A DNA stretch of 64,000 nucleotides from an uncultured Sulfitobacter sp. Lineage in GTDB: Bacteria > Pseudomonadota > Alphaproteobacteria > Rhodobacterales > Rhodobacteraceae. The notes beneath the pieces are model-generated. The model saw only the letters and a list, made by a program, of their open reading frames with translations, searched no databases and was not told the origin of the DNA. The position numbers and the translations under genes were made by a program. Positions within the stretch are counted from its first letter, which is position 1. Every line of letters starts with the position of its first letter. The stretch is taken from contig CANMZB010000005.1 in the NCBI GenBank assembly GCA_947502265.1, forward strand, positions 62,001-126,000, given 5' to 3'. Below are positions 54,734 through 64,000 of the stretch, one piece after another.

Positions 54734-57700
54734 GCTTTCACCTTCTTCGCCGCCTTCTCCTTTGCAATCACCTGTTCTGCCAGATCACGCGCAATGGCAA
54801 AGGCGCCTTTGATCTTGTCCGTATCCGATTTCCAGTCGCGCCGCACAACGATCTTGTTGTCCTTTACCTTGGCCAATCCTCGCTGGTCCTGAATGAATTT
54901 GACCAGCCCTTCGGGAGACGCGAATTTGTCGTTGTGAAACTGGATTGTCGCCCCCTTCGGGCCGCCGTCAAGCTTGGCAATACCTGCGCGTTTGCACATC
55001 GCCTTGATCCGGATCACCAGCATCAGCGTATTCACTTCGCGCGGAAGCTTGCCGAAACGGTCGATCAACTCGGCGGCAAAACCCTCCAGCTCGACCTTGG
55101 TCGTCAGCTCGGACAGGCGGCGGTACAGGCCAAGACGCACATCAAGATCCGGCACATAATCTTCGGGGATGAGGACAGGCACGCCAAGGTTGATCTGCGG
55201 CGCCCATTGGCCGTCATCATCCACAACCCCTTCCAGTTCGCCCGACCTGATTTTGGCAATCGCCTCCTCCAGCATGGACTGGTACAATTCAAAGCCCACA
55301 TCGCGCATCTGTCCGGACTGTTCCTCGCCCAGAAGGTTCCCTGCCCCTCGAATATCCAGATCCTGTGACGCCAGCGTAAAGCCCGCGCCCAGCGTGTCGA
55401 GACTGCCCAAAACGCGCAGGCGTTTTTCAGCGAGCGGTGTAAGTTTGGCGCGCGGTTTCGTCGTCAGATAAGCGTAGGCGCGGGTTTTTGAGCGGCCCAC
55501 ACGGCCCCTAATCTGGTACAGTTGCGCAAGGCCGAACATGTCCGCGCGATGGATGATCATTGTGTTGGCTGTCGGAATATCCAGACCGGATTCAACAATC
55601 GTTGTGGCCAGCAGGATGTCATATTTGCCATCGTAGAACGCGTTCATCCGGTCATCAAGCTCCCCCGCTGCCATCTGCCCGTGCGCCACAACATAGGAAA
55701 GCTCGGGCAGTTGGTCCTTCAGGAACGCTTCGATCTCCGGCAGATCGCTGATGCGGGGCACCACATAAAAGGATTGCCCGCCACGATAGTGTTCGCGCAG
55801 CAACGCCTCGCGCAGGGTGATCGTATCAAATTCGCTCACATAGGTGCGGATCGACAGGCGGTCGACCGGCGGCGTGCCGATGATTGACAGATCGCGCACG
55901 CCTGTGAGAGACAGTTGCAACGTGCGCGGGATCGGCGTTGCGGTCAACGTGAGGACGTGAATGTCCGTGCGCATCGCTTTGAGCCGCTCCTTGTGGCTCA
56001 CTCCGAAATGCTGCTCCTCGTCGATCACAAGCAGGCCGAGGTTGTTGAATTTGACGGTTTTCGCCAACAGCGCATGGGTGCCGATCACGATATCGACCGT
56101 GCCTTTGGTGATCCCGTCGCGCGTCAGGCTGGCGTCTTTTTGCGACACGAACCGGCTTAACTGGCGCACTTCGATAGGAAAGCCGCGAAACCGCTCGGCA
56201 AAGCTTTTGTAGTGCTGCCGTGCGAGCAAGGTTGTCGGCGCGATCACGGCCACTTGAACGCCGGACATCGCCGCCACAAACGCCGCGCGCATCGCGACTT
56301 CGGTTTTGCCAAAGCCGACATCGCCGCAAATCAGCCGGTCCATCGGATTGCCGGAGGTCAGATCGTCGATCACATCCCCGATGGCGCGCAGCTGGTCATC
56401 TGTTTCCTGATAGGGAAAGCGCGCCGAAAACGCGTCCCACATGCCCGGCGGCGGCTCCAGAACAGGCGCGCGGCGCAAGGCGCGCTCTGCTGCGATGCGA
56501 ATAAGCTTGTCCGCCATCTCGCGGATGCGCTCTTTGAGTTTGGCTTTCTTTGATTGCCACGCGCCCCCGCCCAACTTGTCCAGCAAACCTTCGTCGTGGC
56601 CGTATTTGCTGAGCAGTTCGATGTTTTCAACGGGCAGATACAGCTTTGCCTTCTCGGCGTATTCCAGAACCAGACACTCGTGCGCGGCCCCCAGCGCGGT
56701 GATGACCTCCATGCCCAGATAGCGGCCAACGCCGTGATCCACATGCACAACCAGATCATTCGGCGTAAGGCTTCGTGCTTCACTCAGGAAGTTCTCGGCC
56801 CGGCGTTTGCGCTTGGGCCGCCGGATCAAACGGTCGCCCAGCACGTCCTGCTCGGAAATCACCGTCAGGTCCGGCGTCACAAAGCCGTGCTCCAAAGCCC
56901 AGACAGCCATATGCAGGCCCCGCTTGCCGATGCGGGTGGCGTTCGGCACGGGGATCGCTTCGCTTAGGCCTTCATCTTCGATGAGACCCGTCAGACGTTC
57001 GCGCGCACCTTCGGAATAGCTGGCGATCACGACCGGTCCGTCTTCAAGCTTATGTTTAAGATGATCCGCCAAAGCACCGAAAAGGCTAACAGATTCCTGC
57101 TGTCGCTCTGGCGAGAAATTGCGCCCGATGCGGCCCGACGCATCCACCACACCCGGCCCGATGGGCTGCGGCAATGCGCGAAAATCAATCACGCGGCGGC
57201 CCTCGATGGCGTCCTCCCACGCGGCATCGGTCAGATACAGCCCCTCTGCGGGCGCGGGTTTATAGACGCTGTCCATCTTCGAACGGTTGGACATCGCAAT
57301 TTTACGCGTCTCGTATTGATCAGCGACACTGTCCCAACGCGCCAGCCGCATCGGCGTCAGTGCATCGTCAAGCATAATCGTGGCATCGGGCAGATAGTCG
57401 AACAGGGTTTCAAGCCGGTCATGAAAAAACGCAAGCCAGTGTTCGGCCCCTTGGTGCTTGCGCCCCGCGCTGATCGCCTCATACAGCGGATCATCGGTGC
57501 CCGCCGCGCCAAATTCGATGCGGTAGTTCTGCCGGAACCGCGTGATCGCCGCCTCGTCCAGAATAACTTCGCTAACGGGGGCAAGCTCGATGACTTCCAG
57601 CTTCTCGGTGGTGCGCTGTGTCGCCGCATCAAAGCGGCGCGCCCCGTCCAGAACATCGCCAAACAGATCAAGCCGCACAGGCCCCAGATCACCGGGCGGG

Positions 57701-58194
57701 TAAATGTCAATGATGCCACCGCGCACGGCGTAATCGCCTGGTTCCATCACCGTAGGGCTTTGCGAAAACCCCATACGGACCAGAAACGCGCGCAGCGCTT
57801 TTTCGTCGATCCTGTCGCCCACCCGCGCGCTGAAGGCTGCATCGCGCAGCGTCTCGCGCGCCGGAATACGTTGGGTGGCCGCACCCAGCGTTGTCAGCAG
57901 AACAAAGCGCTCCGGCATCCCGTGCACCAACCCTGCCAGCGTCGCCATGCGCTGCGCCGAAACATCGGCGTTAGGCGACACACGATCATAAGGCAGGCAG
58001 TCCCAGCTTGGAAAGATAATAACAGGCATGTCGGGCGCGAAAAACCGCAGGGCGGCGCGCATTGCATCCATCCGCTTGTCATCGCGCGCCACATGCAGGA
58101 CAGGGCCGCCTGATTTTTCAACTTCGCCAAGCAACAGCTTTGCGTCAAACCCCTCGGGCGCGCCGGAGATCACGATATGGGAAGACTGTTTCAT
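54730..58194 (-). CDS. mfd: Transcription-repair coupling factor Mfd
   Basis: This 1154-residue protein removes stalled RNA polymerase and recruits UvrA. Architecture: N-terminal UvrB-like domains (about 1-340, [17 protein letters not shown]), RNAP-interacting domain (about 460-530, [16 protein letters not shown]), helicase with Walker [18 protein letters not shown] and DEEQ (VIDEEQHFG), RecG-like translocation motif ([37 protein letters not shown]) and a C-terminal UvrA-masking domain. The start at 58194 (MKQSSH) is chosen over 58224. It lies 33 bases downstream of the next minus-strand gene. Confidence 0.95.
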   Translation of the reverse strand: MKQSSHIVISGAPEGFDAKLLLGEVEKSGGPVLHVARDDKRMDAMRAALRFFAPDMPVIIFPSWDCLPYDRVSPNADVSAQRMATLAGLVHGMPERFVLLTTLGAATQRIPARETLRDAAFSARVGDRIDEKALRAFLVRMGFSQSPTVMEPGDYAVRGGIIDIYPPGDLGPVRLDLFGDVLDGARRFDAATQRTTEKLEVIELAPVSEVILDEAAITRFRQNYRIEFGAAGTDDPLYEAISAGRKHQGAEHWLAFFHDRLETLFDYLPDATIMLDDALTPMRLARWDSVADQYETRKIAMSNRSKMDSVYKPAPAEGLYLTDAAWEDAIEGRRVIDFRALPQPIGPGVVDASGRIGRNFSPERQQESVSLFGALADHLKHKLEDGPVVIASYSEGARERLTGLIEDEGLSEAIPVPNATRIGKRGLHMAVWALEHGFVTPDLTVISEQDVLGDRLIRRPKRKRRAENFLSEARSLTPNDLVVHVDHGVGRYLGMEVITALGAAHECLVLEYAEKAKLYLPVENIELLSKYGHDEGLLDKLGGGAWQSKKAKLKERIREMADKLIRIAAERALRRAPVLEPPPGMWDAFSARFPYQETDDQLRAIGDVIDDLTSGNPMDRLICGDVGFGKTEVAMRAAFVAAMSGVQVAVIAPTTLLARQHYKSFAERFRGFPIEVRQLSRFVSQKDASLTRDGITKGTVDIVIGTHALLAKTVKFNNLGLLVIDEEQHFGVSHKERLKAMRTDIHVLTLTATPIPRTLQLSLTGVRDLSIIGTPPVDRLSIRTYVSEFDTITLREALLREHYRGGQSFYVVPRISDLPEIEAFLKDQLPELSYVVAHGQMAAGELDDRMNAFYDGKYDILLATTIVESGLDIPTANTMIIHRADMFGLAQLYQIRGRVGRSKTRAYAYLTTKPRAKLTPLAEKRLRVLGSLDTLGAGFTLASQDLDIRGAGNLLGEEQSGQMRDVGFELYQSMLEEAIAKIRSGELEGVVDDDGQWAPQINLGVPVLIPEDYVPDLDVRLGLYRRLSELTTKVELEGFAAELIDRFGKLPREVNTLMLVIRIKAMCKRAGIAKLDGGPKGATIQFHNDKFASPEGLVKFIQDQRGLAKVKDNKIVVRRDWKSDTDKIKGAFAIARDLAEQVIAKEKAAKKVKA

Positions 58195-58227
58195 GCCTCG
58201 CGTCATGTGGCGCAAGGTGGCCAAGTG

Positions 58228-58755
58228 TCAACCGCCAAACGGTCCCACGCTCAGGTTCTGATACATCCCCCAAAGCGCTGTGACGAAAATCGCAACCATC
58301 CCGATGATCTGGGTATAAAGACGGTGGCGTGTCAGGCGCTTGCGCAAAAGCTCACCGCGCGCGTCTTCTTCCTGAATAAGACGGGCTGTTGAAAGGCTTA
58401 ACAGCCCTACCAACGACAACGGCACCGCCAACAACACCAGCGCCTGCGCGAATTCGTTGCCGTACCAAAAGCCCAGAAGCGTAAACATCGTCAAGAAAAA
58501 GCAGCCGAACCCCAGTATCCACAGGCCCGACATTCGGGCGATAAACAGGATGCGGTTGGTGTTGATCCGCACAAGATCTTCCAGATCGGTTTCCGTCTGG
58601 CCCTCATGGCGGCGCGCGCGCAGCACCATGTCAAACGGCACGCCAAGGCCATAATGACTGGTCGTGGACCAGACAACCGCCAGAACGATCCAGAACCAGA
58701 GATTCGAGAACGAGCGCATGTCGATGATTTCGAATAGGGTCTGATACCAGTCCAA
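58228..58755 (-). CDS. Integral membrane protein of unknown function
   Basis: This 175-residue protein has four hydrophobic segments (about 16-35, 74-95, 103-125 and 150-165). A conserved-looking cytoplasmic loop RARRHEGQTETDLEDLVRIN follows the first segment. I do not recognise a characterised family. It lies upstream of mfd on the same strand and is divergent from hemB. Confidence 0.7.
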   Translation of the reverse strand: MDWYQTLFEIIDMRSFSNLWFWIVLAVVWSTTSHYGLGVPFDMVLRARRHEGQTETDLEDLVRINTNRILFIARMSGLWILGFGCFFLTMFTLLGFWYGNEFAQALVLLAVPLSLVGLLSLSTARLIQEEDARGELLRKRLTRHRLYTQIIGMVAIFVTALWGMYQNLSVGPFGG

Positions 58756-58874
58756 AGCGATACTCTTGATCTTGTTTGGGGTGTCATAGCGGGGCTGGCA
58801 GGCAATTCCTACCCTTGAGGCGTGGGAAAATACATGTCACCAGATGAGCAGACCCCGAGTGAGGACTTTTTGCC

Positions 58875-59876
58875 ATGAACCCAATCCAAGCCCCCTACCC
58901 CGCCACCCGCCTGCGCCGCGTCCGCCAGAATGGCTCCGTCCGTGCGCTGGTACGCGAAAACACGCTGACGGCAGGTGATCTTATCTGGCCGGTCTTCGTG
59001 CGCGCGGGTGAAGGGATCGTGGAAGAGATCCCCGCCATGCCGGGCGTTATGCGCCGGTCGGTGGACAAGATTGTGGAGGTGGCAGAAGAAGCCGCAGCGC
59101 TTGGCATTGGCGCGATCTGTCTGTTTCCCTACACCGGCATCGAAGAGCGAACCGATGATTGCGCAGGCGCGTGGAATCCCGACAACCACACCAACCGCGC
59201 GATCCGCGCGATCAAGGCGGCGGTTCCGGATCTGGTGGTAATGACCGATGTGGCGCTGGATACCTATAACATCAACGGGCACGACGGCTTTGTGGTGGAC
59301 GGTGAAATCGTCAACGACACAACTGTTGCGGCTCTGGTAAAGATGGCGCTTGAACAGGCGCGCGCGGGCGCGGACATCATCGGCCCGTCAGATATGATGG
59401 ACGGGCGCATCGGCGCGATCCGCACCGCACTTGAGGACGAGGGTCATCAGAACGTGATGATCCTGAGCTACGCTGCGAAATATGCTTCCGCCTTCTATGG
59501 TCCGTTCCGCGATGCGGTTGGTGCCTCGGGCGCTCTGACGGGGGACAAGAAAACCTATCAGATGGACCCCGCCAACAGCGACGAGGCCCTGCGGCTGGTG
59601 GCGCGTGATCTGGCAGAGGGCGCGGATATGGTGATGGTCAAGCCGGGCTTGCCCTATCTCGACGTTTGCCGCCGTGTGAAAGACACGTTTGGTGCGCCAA
59701 CCTTTGCCTATCAGGTATCGGGTGAATACAGCATGATCAAAGCGGCAGCTGCGGCAGGCATGATCGACGAGGAACGCGCGATGATGGAAAGCCTGATGGC
59801 GTTCAAACGGGCGGGCTGTAACGGCATCCTCACCTATTTCGCACCGGCCGCCGCGCGGTATTTGAATGATCTTTGA
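58875..59876 (+). CDS. hemB: Delta-aminolevulinic acid dehydratase (porphobilinogen synthase)
   Basis: The 333-residue enzyme condenses two 5-aminolevulinate molecules for heme, siroheme, cobalamin and bacteriochlorophyll synthesis. The active-site lysines are Lys202 (SYAAKYASAFYGP) and Lys256 (MVMVKPGLP). The loop DVALDTYNINGHDG lacks the three zinc-binding cysteines of the classic enzyme, so it is the Mg/metal-independent type common in alphaproteobacteria. No FNR-type box is seen in the 119-base leader. Confidence 0.95.
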   Translation: MNPIQAPYPATRLRRVRQNGSVRALVRENTLTAGDLIWPVFVRAGEGIVEEIPAMPGVMRRSVDKIVEVAEEAAALGIGAICLFPYTGIEERTDDCAGAWNPDNHTNRAIRAIKAAVPDLVVMTDVALDTYNINGHDGFVVDGEIVNDTTVAALVKMALEQARAGADIIGPSDMMDGRIGAIRTALEDEGHQNVMILSYAAKYASAFYGPFRDAVGASGALTGDKKTYQMDPANSDEALRLVARDLAEGADMVMVKPGLPYLDVCRRVKDTFGAPTFAYQVSGEYSMIKAAAAAGMIDEERAMMESLMAFKRAGCNGILTYFAPAAARYLNDL

Positions 59877-60039
59877 CACCGGATCGGACGCGGGGTGACC
59901 GCCTGCGCGTTACAATAACGGCAAAAAGCTGCCCAAGCGCGTATTAACGCTTACAGCAGGCGGCTTTTTGCGTATGGTTGCTGTAAGCTGGACAATACCG
60001 GCACCAAAAGCAGTGCAACAAACAATACAGGCAGATCTG

Positions 60040-60606
60040 ATGACAAACTCTATTCTTTCGCGCCGCGCTTTTGCGCTGGGTGCGGTGGCCGGTACTGGCG
60101 TTCTGGCCGCATGTGGTAACGGCGTGGGCAGCAGTGGCGCGGGTCTTATTGACGCGCGCGTCAATGCTACGGTAGCAGAAATGTACCGCCTTTACCCCAA
60201 CACACAAGCGCTGGCGTCGAAATCCAACGGCATGCTGGTGATGCCGCTGGTGACCGAAGCGGGGCTTGGTTTTGGCGGCGCGTACGGGCGCGGCGCGCTG
60301 CGGGTGAATGACATATCTGTGGATTACTATTCGGTGACCAAGGCCACGGGCGGCTTGCAGATCGGTGCACAGCAATACGCCCATGTGCTGTTCTTCATGA
60401 CCGAAGATGCGCTGTTGAATTTTCGCCGCTCTCCGGGCTGGGCGGCGGGTGCCGATCTGGAGTATGTGATCTCTGATCGCGGAGACAGCGTCAACGCCGA
60501 CACCACAACCGCGCTTGCCCCTGTTCTGGCAGCGGTCTTTGGCCGTGCCGGATTGCGGATCGGGGCAACGCTGGAAGGCACCAAATACACCCGGATCATC
60601 CCCTGA
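60040..60606 (+). CDS. YSC84/SYLF-family lipoprotein
   Basis: The 188-residue protein has a Tat-like twin-arginine lipoprotein signal: SRRAFALGAVAGTGVLAACG, with a lipobox LAAC (Cys about 29). The mature protein is a SYLF/YSC84 domain, with AGLGFGGAYGRGAL and a C-terminal LAAVFGRAGLRIGATLEGTKYT. SYLF domains bind lipid. The ATG at 60040 places the twin arginine close to the N-terminus; a longer frame from 59968 does not. Function in bacteria is unclear. Confidence 0.82.
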   Translation: MTNSILSRRAFALGAVAGTGVLAACGNGVGSSGAGLIDARVNATVAEMYRLYPNTQALASKSNGMLVMPLVTEAGLGFGGAYGRGALRVNDISVDYYSVTKATGGLQIGAQQYAHVLFFMTEDALLNFRRSPGWAAGADLEYVISDRGDSVNADTTTALAPVLAAVFGRAGLRIGATLEGTKYTRIIP

Positions 60607-60618
60607 TAGGACGCTGCA

Positions 60619-60652
60619 AAAACACGCGCAAACAGTATGTTGCGCGTGTTTT
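60619..60652. terminator. Bidirectional hairpin terminator
   Basis: AAAACACGCGCAA (60619-60631) pairs with TTGCGCGTGTTTT (60640-60652): a 13-base perfect stem with an eight-base loop, with A and T runs at the base giving a U-tract on each strand. It lies between the convergent YSC84 and dehydrogenase genes. Confidence 0.85.
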
Positions 60653-60675
60653 CTCATGTGACGCGTGAAGCTGGC

Positions 60676-61548
60676 TCAGCCCATCTTGCGCAAACGCTGG
60701 ATCAGGCTTGAGGTGTCCCAACGTCCACCGCCAAGCTTTTGCACATCCTTGTAAAACTGGTCGACCAGCGCCGTGAGCGGCAGGCTCGCGCCTGTTTCGT
60801 CTGCGGTATCAAGGCAAATGCCCAGATCCTTGCGCATCCAGTCCACCGCAAAGCCGTGTTCGAATTCATCGTCAAGCATCGTCTCGTAGCGGTTGGCCAT
60901 CTGCCAACTGCCCGCCGCACCCTGACTGATGACCTCGACCACCGCGCGCCCGTCAAGACCCGCCTTTTCCGCAAAGTGCAGCGCCTCTGACAGACCTTGC
61001 ACAACCCCCGCAATCGCGATCTGGTTGCACATCTTGGTCATCTGGCCCGCGCCGCTGTCTCCGATACGGCGGCAGATTTTGGAATAAACCTCCATAACAG
61101 GCAGCGCGCGATCAAACGCGCCCTGATCACCACCGCACATGATCGACAACTGGCCATTCTCGGCACCCGCCTGACCGCCCGAAATGGGCGCGTCGATAAA
61201 GCTGATCTGCGCGGCATCCGCTGCGGCATAAAGCGCGCGTGTGACGGCGGCGGATACCGTGGTATGATCCACAAAGACAGCCCCTGATTGCATTCCCGCA
61301 AAAGCGCCCTCATCGCCCAGACAGACCGCGCGCAGATCGTCATCATTACCCACACAGGCCATGACGAAATCGGCGTCCTCAACAGCGGCGCGCGGGGTCG
61401 CGGCCTGTGCGCCGCCATGGATTTGCACCCAATCCGCAGCTTTCGTTGCCGTCCGGTTGTACACCGTCACATCATGGCCGGCCTTTTGCAGATGACCCGC
61501 CATCGGGGCTCCCATCACACCCAGACCTAAAAATGCCAGCTTTGCCAT
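60676..61548 (-). CDS. 3-hydroxyisobutyrate/beta-hydroxyacid dehydrogenase family
   Basis: This 290-residue NAD(P)-dependent enzyme has the Rossmann LGLGVMGAPMAGHLQKAGHDV, substrate loop DAPISGGQAGAENGQLSIMCGG and the catalytic Lys in GAGQMTKMCNQIAI. The family includes 3-hydroxyisobutyrate dehydrogenase, tartronate semialdehyde reductase and GLYR. The substrate is not readable. It is a single-gene unit ending at a strong hairpin, divergent from the acylase gene. Confidence 0.88.
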   Translation of the reverse strand: MAKLAFLGLGVMGAPMAGHLQKAGHDVTVYNRTATKAADWVQIHGGAQAATPRAAVEDADFVMACVGNDDDLRAVCLGDEGAFAGMQSGAVFVDHTTVSAAVTRALYAAADAAQISFIDAPISGGQAGAENGQLSIMCGGDQGAFDRALPVMEVYSKICRRIGDSGAGQMTKMCNQIAIAGVVQGLSEALHFAEKAGLDGRAVVEVISQGAAGSWQMANRYETMLDDEFEHGFAVDWMRKDLGICLDTADETGASLPLTALVDQFYKDVQKLGGGRWDTSSLIQRLRKMG

Positions 61549-61643
61549 TTGCTTTTCCTTGCTTTGATGTTGCGCTATTACTCTGCAATACCTAACACCG
61601 TGGCCTGCGGGGTCAATTCCGGTGCGTCGCTCGAAAGGTTCTG

Positions 61644-64000
61644 ATGGCTTTGGTTTTCCGCTGGCTCGTTCGTGTGGCCGCCGCCCTTATTGTGCTGAGC
61701 GTGATCACGATCAGCCTTGTCTACTGGCTCGCCTCGCGCTCGCTGCCCCAGTATAATGCCCAAATCACGGTGCCTAACCTTTCGCAGCCGGTCGAGATTG
61801 TGCGTGATAACGCCAACGTGCCGCATATCTTCGGACAAAATGACGAAGACGTGTTTTTCGGCCTTGGTTTTGCCCACGCCCAAGACCGGCTGTGGCAGAT
61901 GACCACCTTGCGGCGCACCGCACAAGGGCGCCTGTCGGAGGTGTTTGGCGCCTCGACGCTGGATGTGGACAAGCTCTTGCGCCGGTTCGATATTTACTCA
62001 TTATCAGTGGCCTCGGTCGAGGCGCTGGACGCGTCCACGCGCAGCGCGCTTACGGCCTATGCCGCAGGTGTGAACGCGCGGCTGGACCAGATCAACGCGC
62101 AGGCGCTGGGACGCGGCGCGCCCGAAATGTTCCTGTTTAACGCCCCGATGGCGCCATGGCGCCCCGCCGACAGCATCGCCATAATCAAACTGATGGGCCT
62201 GCAACTTTCCGGCCATCTGGACGCAGAAGTACTGCGCGCGCGGGTTTCGCTGGCCTTGCCCGATGACCAGCGCCTGCGCGATATTCTGCCTGATGTGCCG
62301 GGGCCGGGTGTGGCTGCCCTGCCCGCCTATGCAAGCCTGTTTCCCACCGTTCCGCGCCATGCGGCCAACATCCCGCTTGATCCGCATCCGCTGTCGCCGT
62401 TCCGGCACACGGCATTGGCAGGCGCTTCGAACGCGTGGGCCGCCGCCCCTTCGCGCTCCGCTTCCGGCGGAACGTTGCTCGCCAATGATCCGCATCTGGG
62501 CTTTACCGCGCCCGCAGTCTGGTATCTTGCGCGGCTCGAATTACAAGACGGAGGGGTGATAGGGGCCACGATTCCGGGCATCCCCGTCGTGCTGACCGGT
62601 CGCTCTGCCGATCTGGGCTGGGGGCTTACGTCCTCCTACATGGACGATCAGGACGTTTTCATCGAAGAGCTGAACCCCGCCAACCGCGAAGAATACCGCA
62701 CGCCCGACGGCTTCAAAAAGTTCCTGACCCGCGCGTCGATCATCACGGTCAAGGACCGTGATCCCGTCACCCTTACCCTGCGCTGGTCTGACAACGGCCC
62801 GGTCCTGCCCGGCTCCCACTACAACCTTGCCAGCATCACACCACCCGGCCATGTGGCAGCCCTGTCATGGACGGTGCTAAGCCAGCGCGACACCACAATG
62901 CAGGCCGCAATGCAGCTGATGCGCTCAAAGACGGTGGCCGAGGGGATCGAAGCGGCAAGCCTTTTTGTTGCGCCGTCGCAAAACCTGATGCTGGTGGATC
63001 GCGATACGGTCGCCATGAAAACCATCGGAGCCGCCCCCAAGCGCGATCCAGACCACCAAAGCCAGGGCCGCCTGCCCAGTCCCGGCTGGATCGCGGCAAA
63101 CCGCTGGCAGGGGATTGCGCCTTATGCGTCCAACCCCGGCTTTGTGGCACCCGAGGGTGGTATTCTTGGCAATACCAATAACAAGATGATCGACCGCGCC
63201 TTTCCCAACCATATTTCGTTTTTGTGGGGCGACACCCAACGGATAAAACGCTGGCAGCGGCTGATGCAGGGCCGTCAGGTTCACACCCGTGACAGCTTTA
63301 TCGAGGCGCAGCTTGATACGGTCAGCTATACCGCCCGTTCGCTTTTGCCGCTCATCGGCGCGGAATTGTGGTTTACCGGCGAGGCGGCCCCCGAGCGTTC
63401 CCCTGAACGTCTGCGCCAGCGCGCACTGGCGTTGCTGGCGGAATGGTCAGGCGAAATGAACGAGCATCTGCCCGAGCCGCTTATCTATGCCACATGGCTG
63501 CGCGCACTTCAGGACCGTCTGATCCGCGATGAACTTGGCCCGCTGGCCGAAGAATTCGACCACGTCGAACCTCTCTTCATCGAACGTGTCTTTCGCGATG
63601 TGGAAGGGGCAAGCGCGTGGTGCGATGTGTTCCAGTCCGCCCCGGTGGAAACATGTGCCGATATGGCGCGACTGGCGCTGGATGACGCGCTTGTCGAGAT
63701 CGACGAGAAATACGGCACAGCGCTTGAATCCCTGCGCTGGGGCGATGCGCATCAGGCCACCCATGATCATCCGGTTCTGGGCAACGTTCCGGTGCTGCGA
63801 TACTTCGTCAACATCCGGCAAAGCACGTCAGGTGGCGACAACACCCTGATGCGCGGTCGCACCAAAGGCACCGACCCCGACCCGTTCCAGAACGTACATG
63901 GCGCGGGCTATCGCGGGGTTTATGATTTCGCCGATCCGGACAGTTCGGTTTTTGTCACCTCCACTGGGCAGTCGGGTCACCCGCTGTCACGGCACTATGA
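61644..64000 (+). CDS. Penicillin-acylase-type Ntn hydrolase (3' end outside window)
   Basis: The frame stays open to the right edge, so only the first ~785 codons are present. It begins after GAAAGG with a membrane-anchor segment (residues ~6-30, RWLVRVAAALIVLSVITISL) and then an alpha chain (LAFAHAQDRLWQ-type GFAHAQDRLWQMTT at about 74-87). The autocatalytic junction and nucleophile are Ser262 in AGASNAW. Downstream are LLANDPHLGF, GWGLTSSYMDDQD and GNTNNKM, as in the penicillin G/AHL acylase family. Substrates may be beta-lactam side-chain amides or acyl-homoserine lactones. It is divergent from the dehydrogenase gene. The start is a good ATG; the C-terminus is unknown. Confidence 0.9.
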   Translation, partial: MALVFRWLVRVAAALIVLSVITISLVYWLASRSLPQYNAQITVPNLSQPVEIVRDNANVPHIFGQNDEDVFFGLGFAHAQDRLWQMTTLRRTAQGRLSEVFGASTLDVDKLLRRFDIYSLSVASVEALDASTRSALTAYAAGVNARLDQINAQALGRGAPEMFLFNAPMAPWRPADSIAIIKLMGLQLSGHLDAEVLRARVSLALPDDQRLRDILPDVPGPGVAALPAYASLFPTVPRHAANIPLDPHPLSPFRHTALAGASNAWAAAPSRSASGGTLLANDPHLGFTAPAVWYLARLELQDGGVIGATIPGIPVVLTGRSADLGWGLTSSYMDDQDVFIEELNPANREEYRTPDGFKKFLTRASIITVKDRDPVTLTLRWSDNGPVLPGSHYNLASITPPGHVAALSWTVLSQRDTTMQAAMQLMRSKTVAEGIEAASLFVAPSQNLMLVDRDTVAMKTIGAAPKRDPDHQSQGRLPSPGWIAANRWQGIAPYASNPGFVAPEGGILGNTNNKMIDRAFPNHISFLWGDTQRIKRWQRLMQGRQVHTRDSFIEAQLDTVSYTARSLLPLIGAELWFTGEAAPERSPERLRQRALALLAEWSGEMNEHLPEPLIYATWLRALQDRLIRDELGPLAEEFDHVEPLFIERVFRDVEGASAWCDVFQSAPVETCADMARLALDDALVEIDEKYGTALESLRWGDAHQATHDHPVLGNVPVLRYFVNIRQSTSGGDNTLMRGRTKGTDPDPFQNVHGAGYRGVYDFADPDSSVFVTSTGQSGHPLSRHY

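Noticed and set aside
1-64000. tRNA, rRNA, CRISPR arrays or prophage
   Set aside because: No clover-leaf, repeat-spacer or phage gene pattern was seen on either strand.

Overview
The window is about 60% GC, almost fully coding, and reads as a chromosomal segment of a marine Roseobacter-group alphaproteobacterium (Rhodobacteraceae). The reasons are the gene repertoire and order (lptF-lptG-lptD-surA-pdxA-rsmA, psuK-psuG, a metal-independent HemB lacking the zinc cysteines), frequent GTG/TTG starts and ATGA overlaps between operon genes. This is an inference from gene content; no rRNA or tRNA gene was seen. No phage or CRISPR locus was seen, and the only mobile DNA is a decayed IS3/IS5 scar upstream of gyrA. 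Both window edges cut genes: a corrinoid methyltransferase on the left and a penicillin-acylase-type hydrolase on the right.

Layout. 1-5.3 kb: methyltransferase tail, a response regulator with a GGDEF-like output region, then an operon of a FabI-like enoyl reductase, a fused (R)-enoyl-CoA hydratase/phosphotransacylase and an acetate/butyrate-type kinase behind an FNR-type site. 5.3-10.8 kb: a PAS-LuxR regulator divergent from a five-gene branched-chain-amino-acid-type ABC transporter. 10.8-16.5 kb: a phosphoethanolamine transferase (eptA), diacylglycerol kinase, phosphatidylserine decarboxylase, phosphatidylserine synthase and a two-component system, behind a PmrA-box-like direct repeat. 16.5-23 kb: housekeeping genes (ndk, ABC-F, marC, aspartic protease, holC, pepA). 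23-30.5 kb: LPS export and outer-membrane biogenesis genes running into pdxA and rsmA. 30.6-34.5 kb: IS scar, then gyrA. 34.6-45 kb: small secreted protein, M32 carboxypeptidase, ctaA, an RNA methyltransferase, a ThiE-like protein, a divergent HupE/DUF4198 pair, pseudouridine catabolism, DUF502 and patatin. 45-54.7 kb: flavoprotein, 3-hydroxybutyrate dehydrogenase, a candidate small RNA, a YejA-type binding protein, an XRE-cupin regulator divergent from an acyl-CoA ligase and FrnE-like protein, a cytidylyltransferase and an MFS exporter. 54.7-64 kb: mfd, a membrane protein, hemB, a YSC84 lipoprotein, a beta-hydroxyacid dehydrogenase and the acylase.

Two gene sets look like self-contained systems. 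In 10.9-16.5 kb every enzyme needed to turn the diacylglycerol released by EptA back into phosphatidylethanolamine, apart from CDP-diacylglycerol synthase, is encoded next to EptA and to a sensor/regulator pair. In 1.7-5.3 kb the three enzymes could carry (R)-3-hydroxyacyl-CoA to enoyl-CoA, saturated acyl-CoA, acyl phosphate and then free acid plus ATP, and the FNR-type site suggests low-oxygen control. A third item is a compact, well-formed candidate sRNA at about 47.75-47.83 kb on the minus strand. All assignments come from reading motifs and context; no database search was run.
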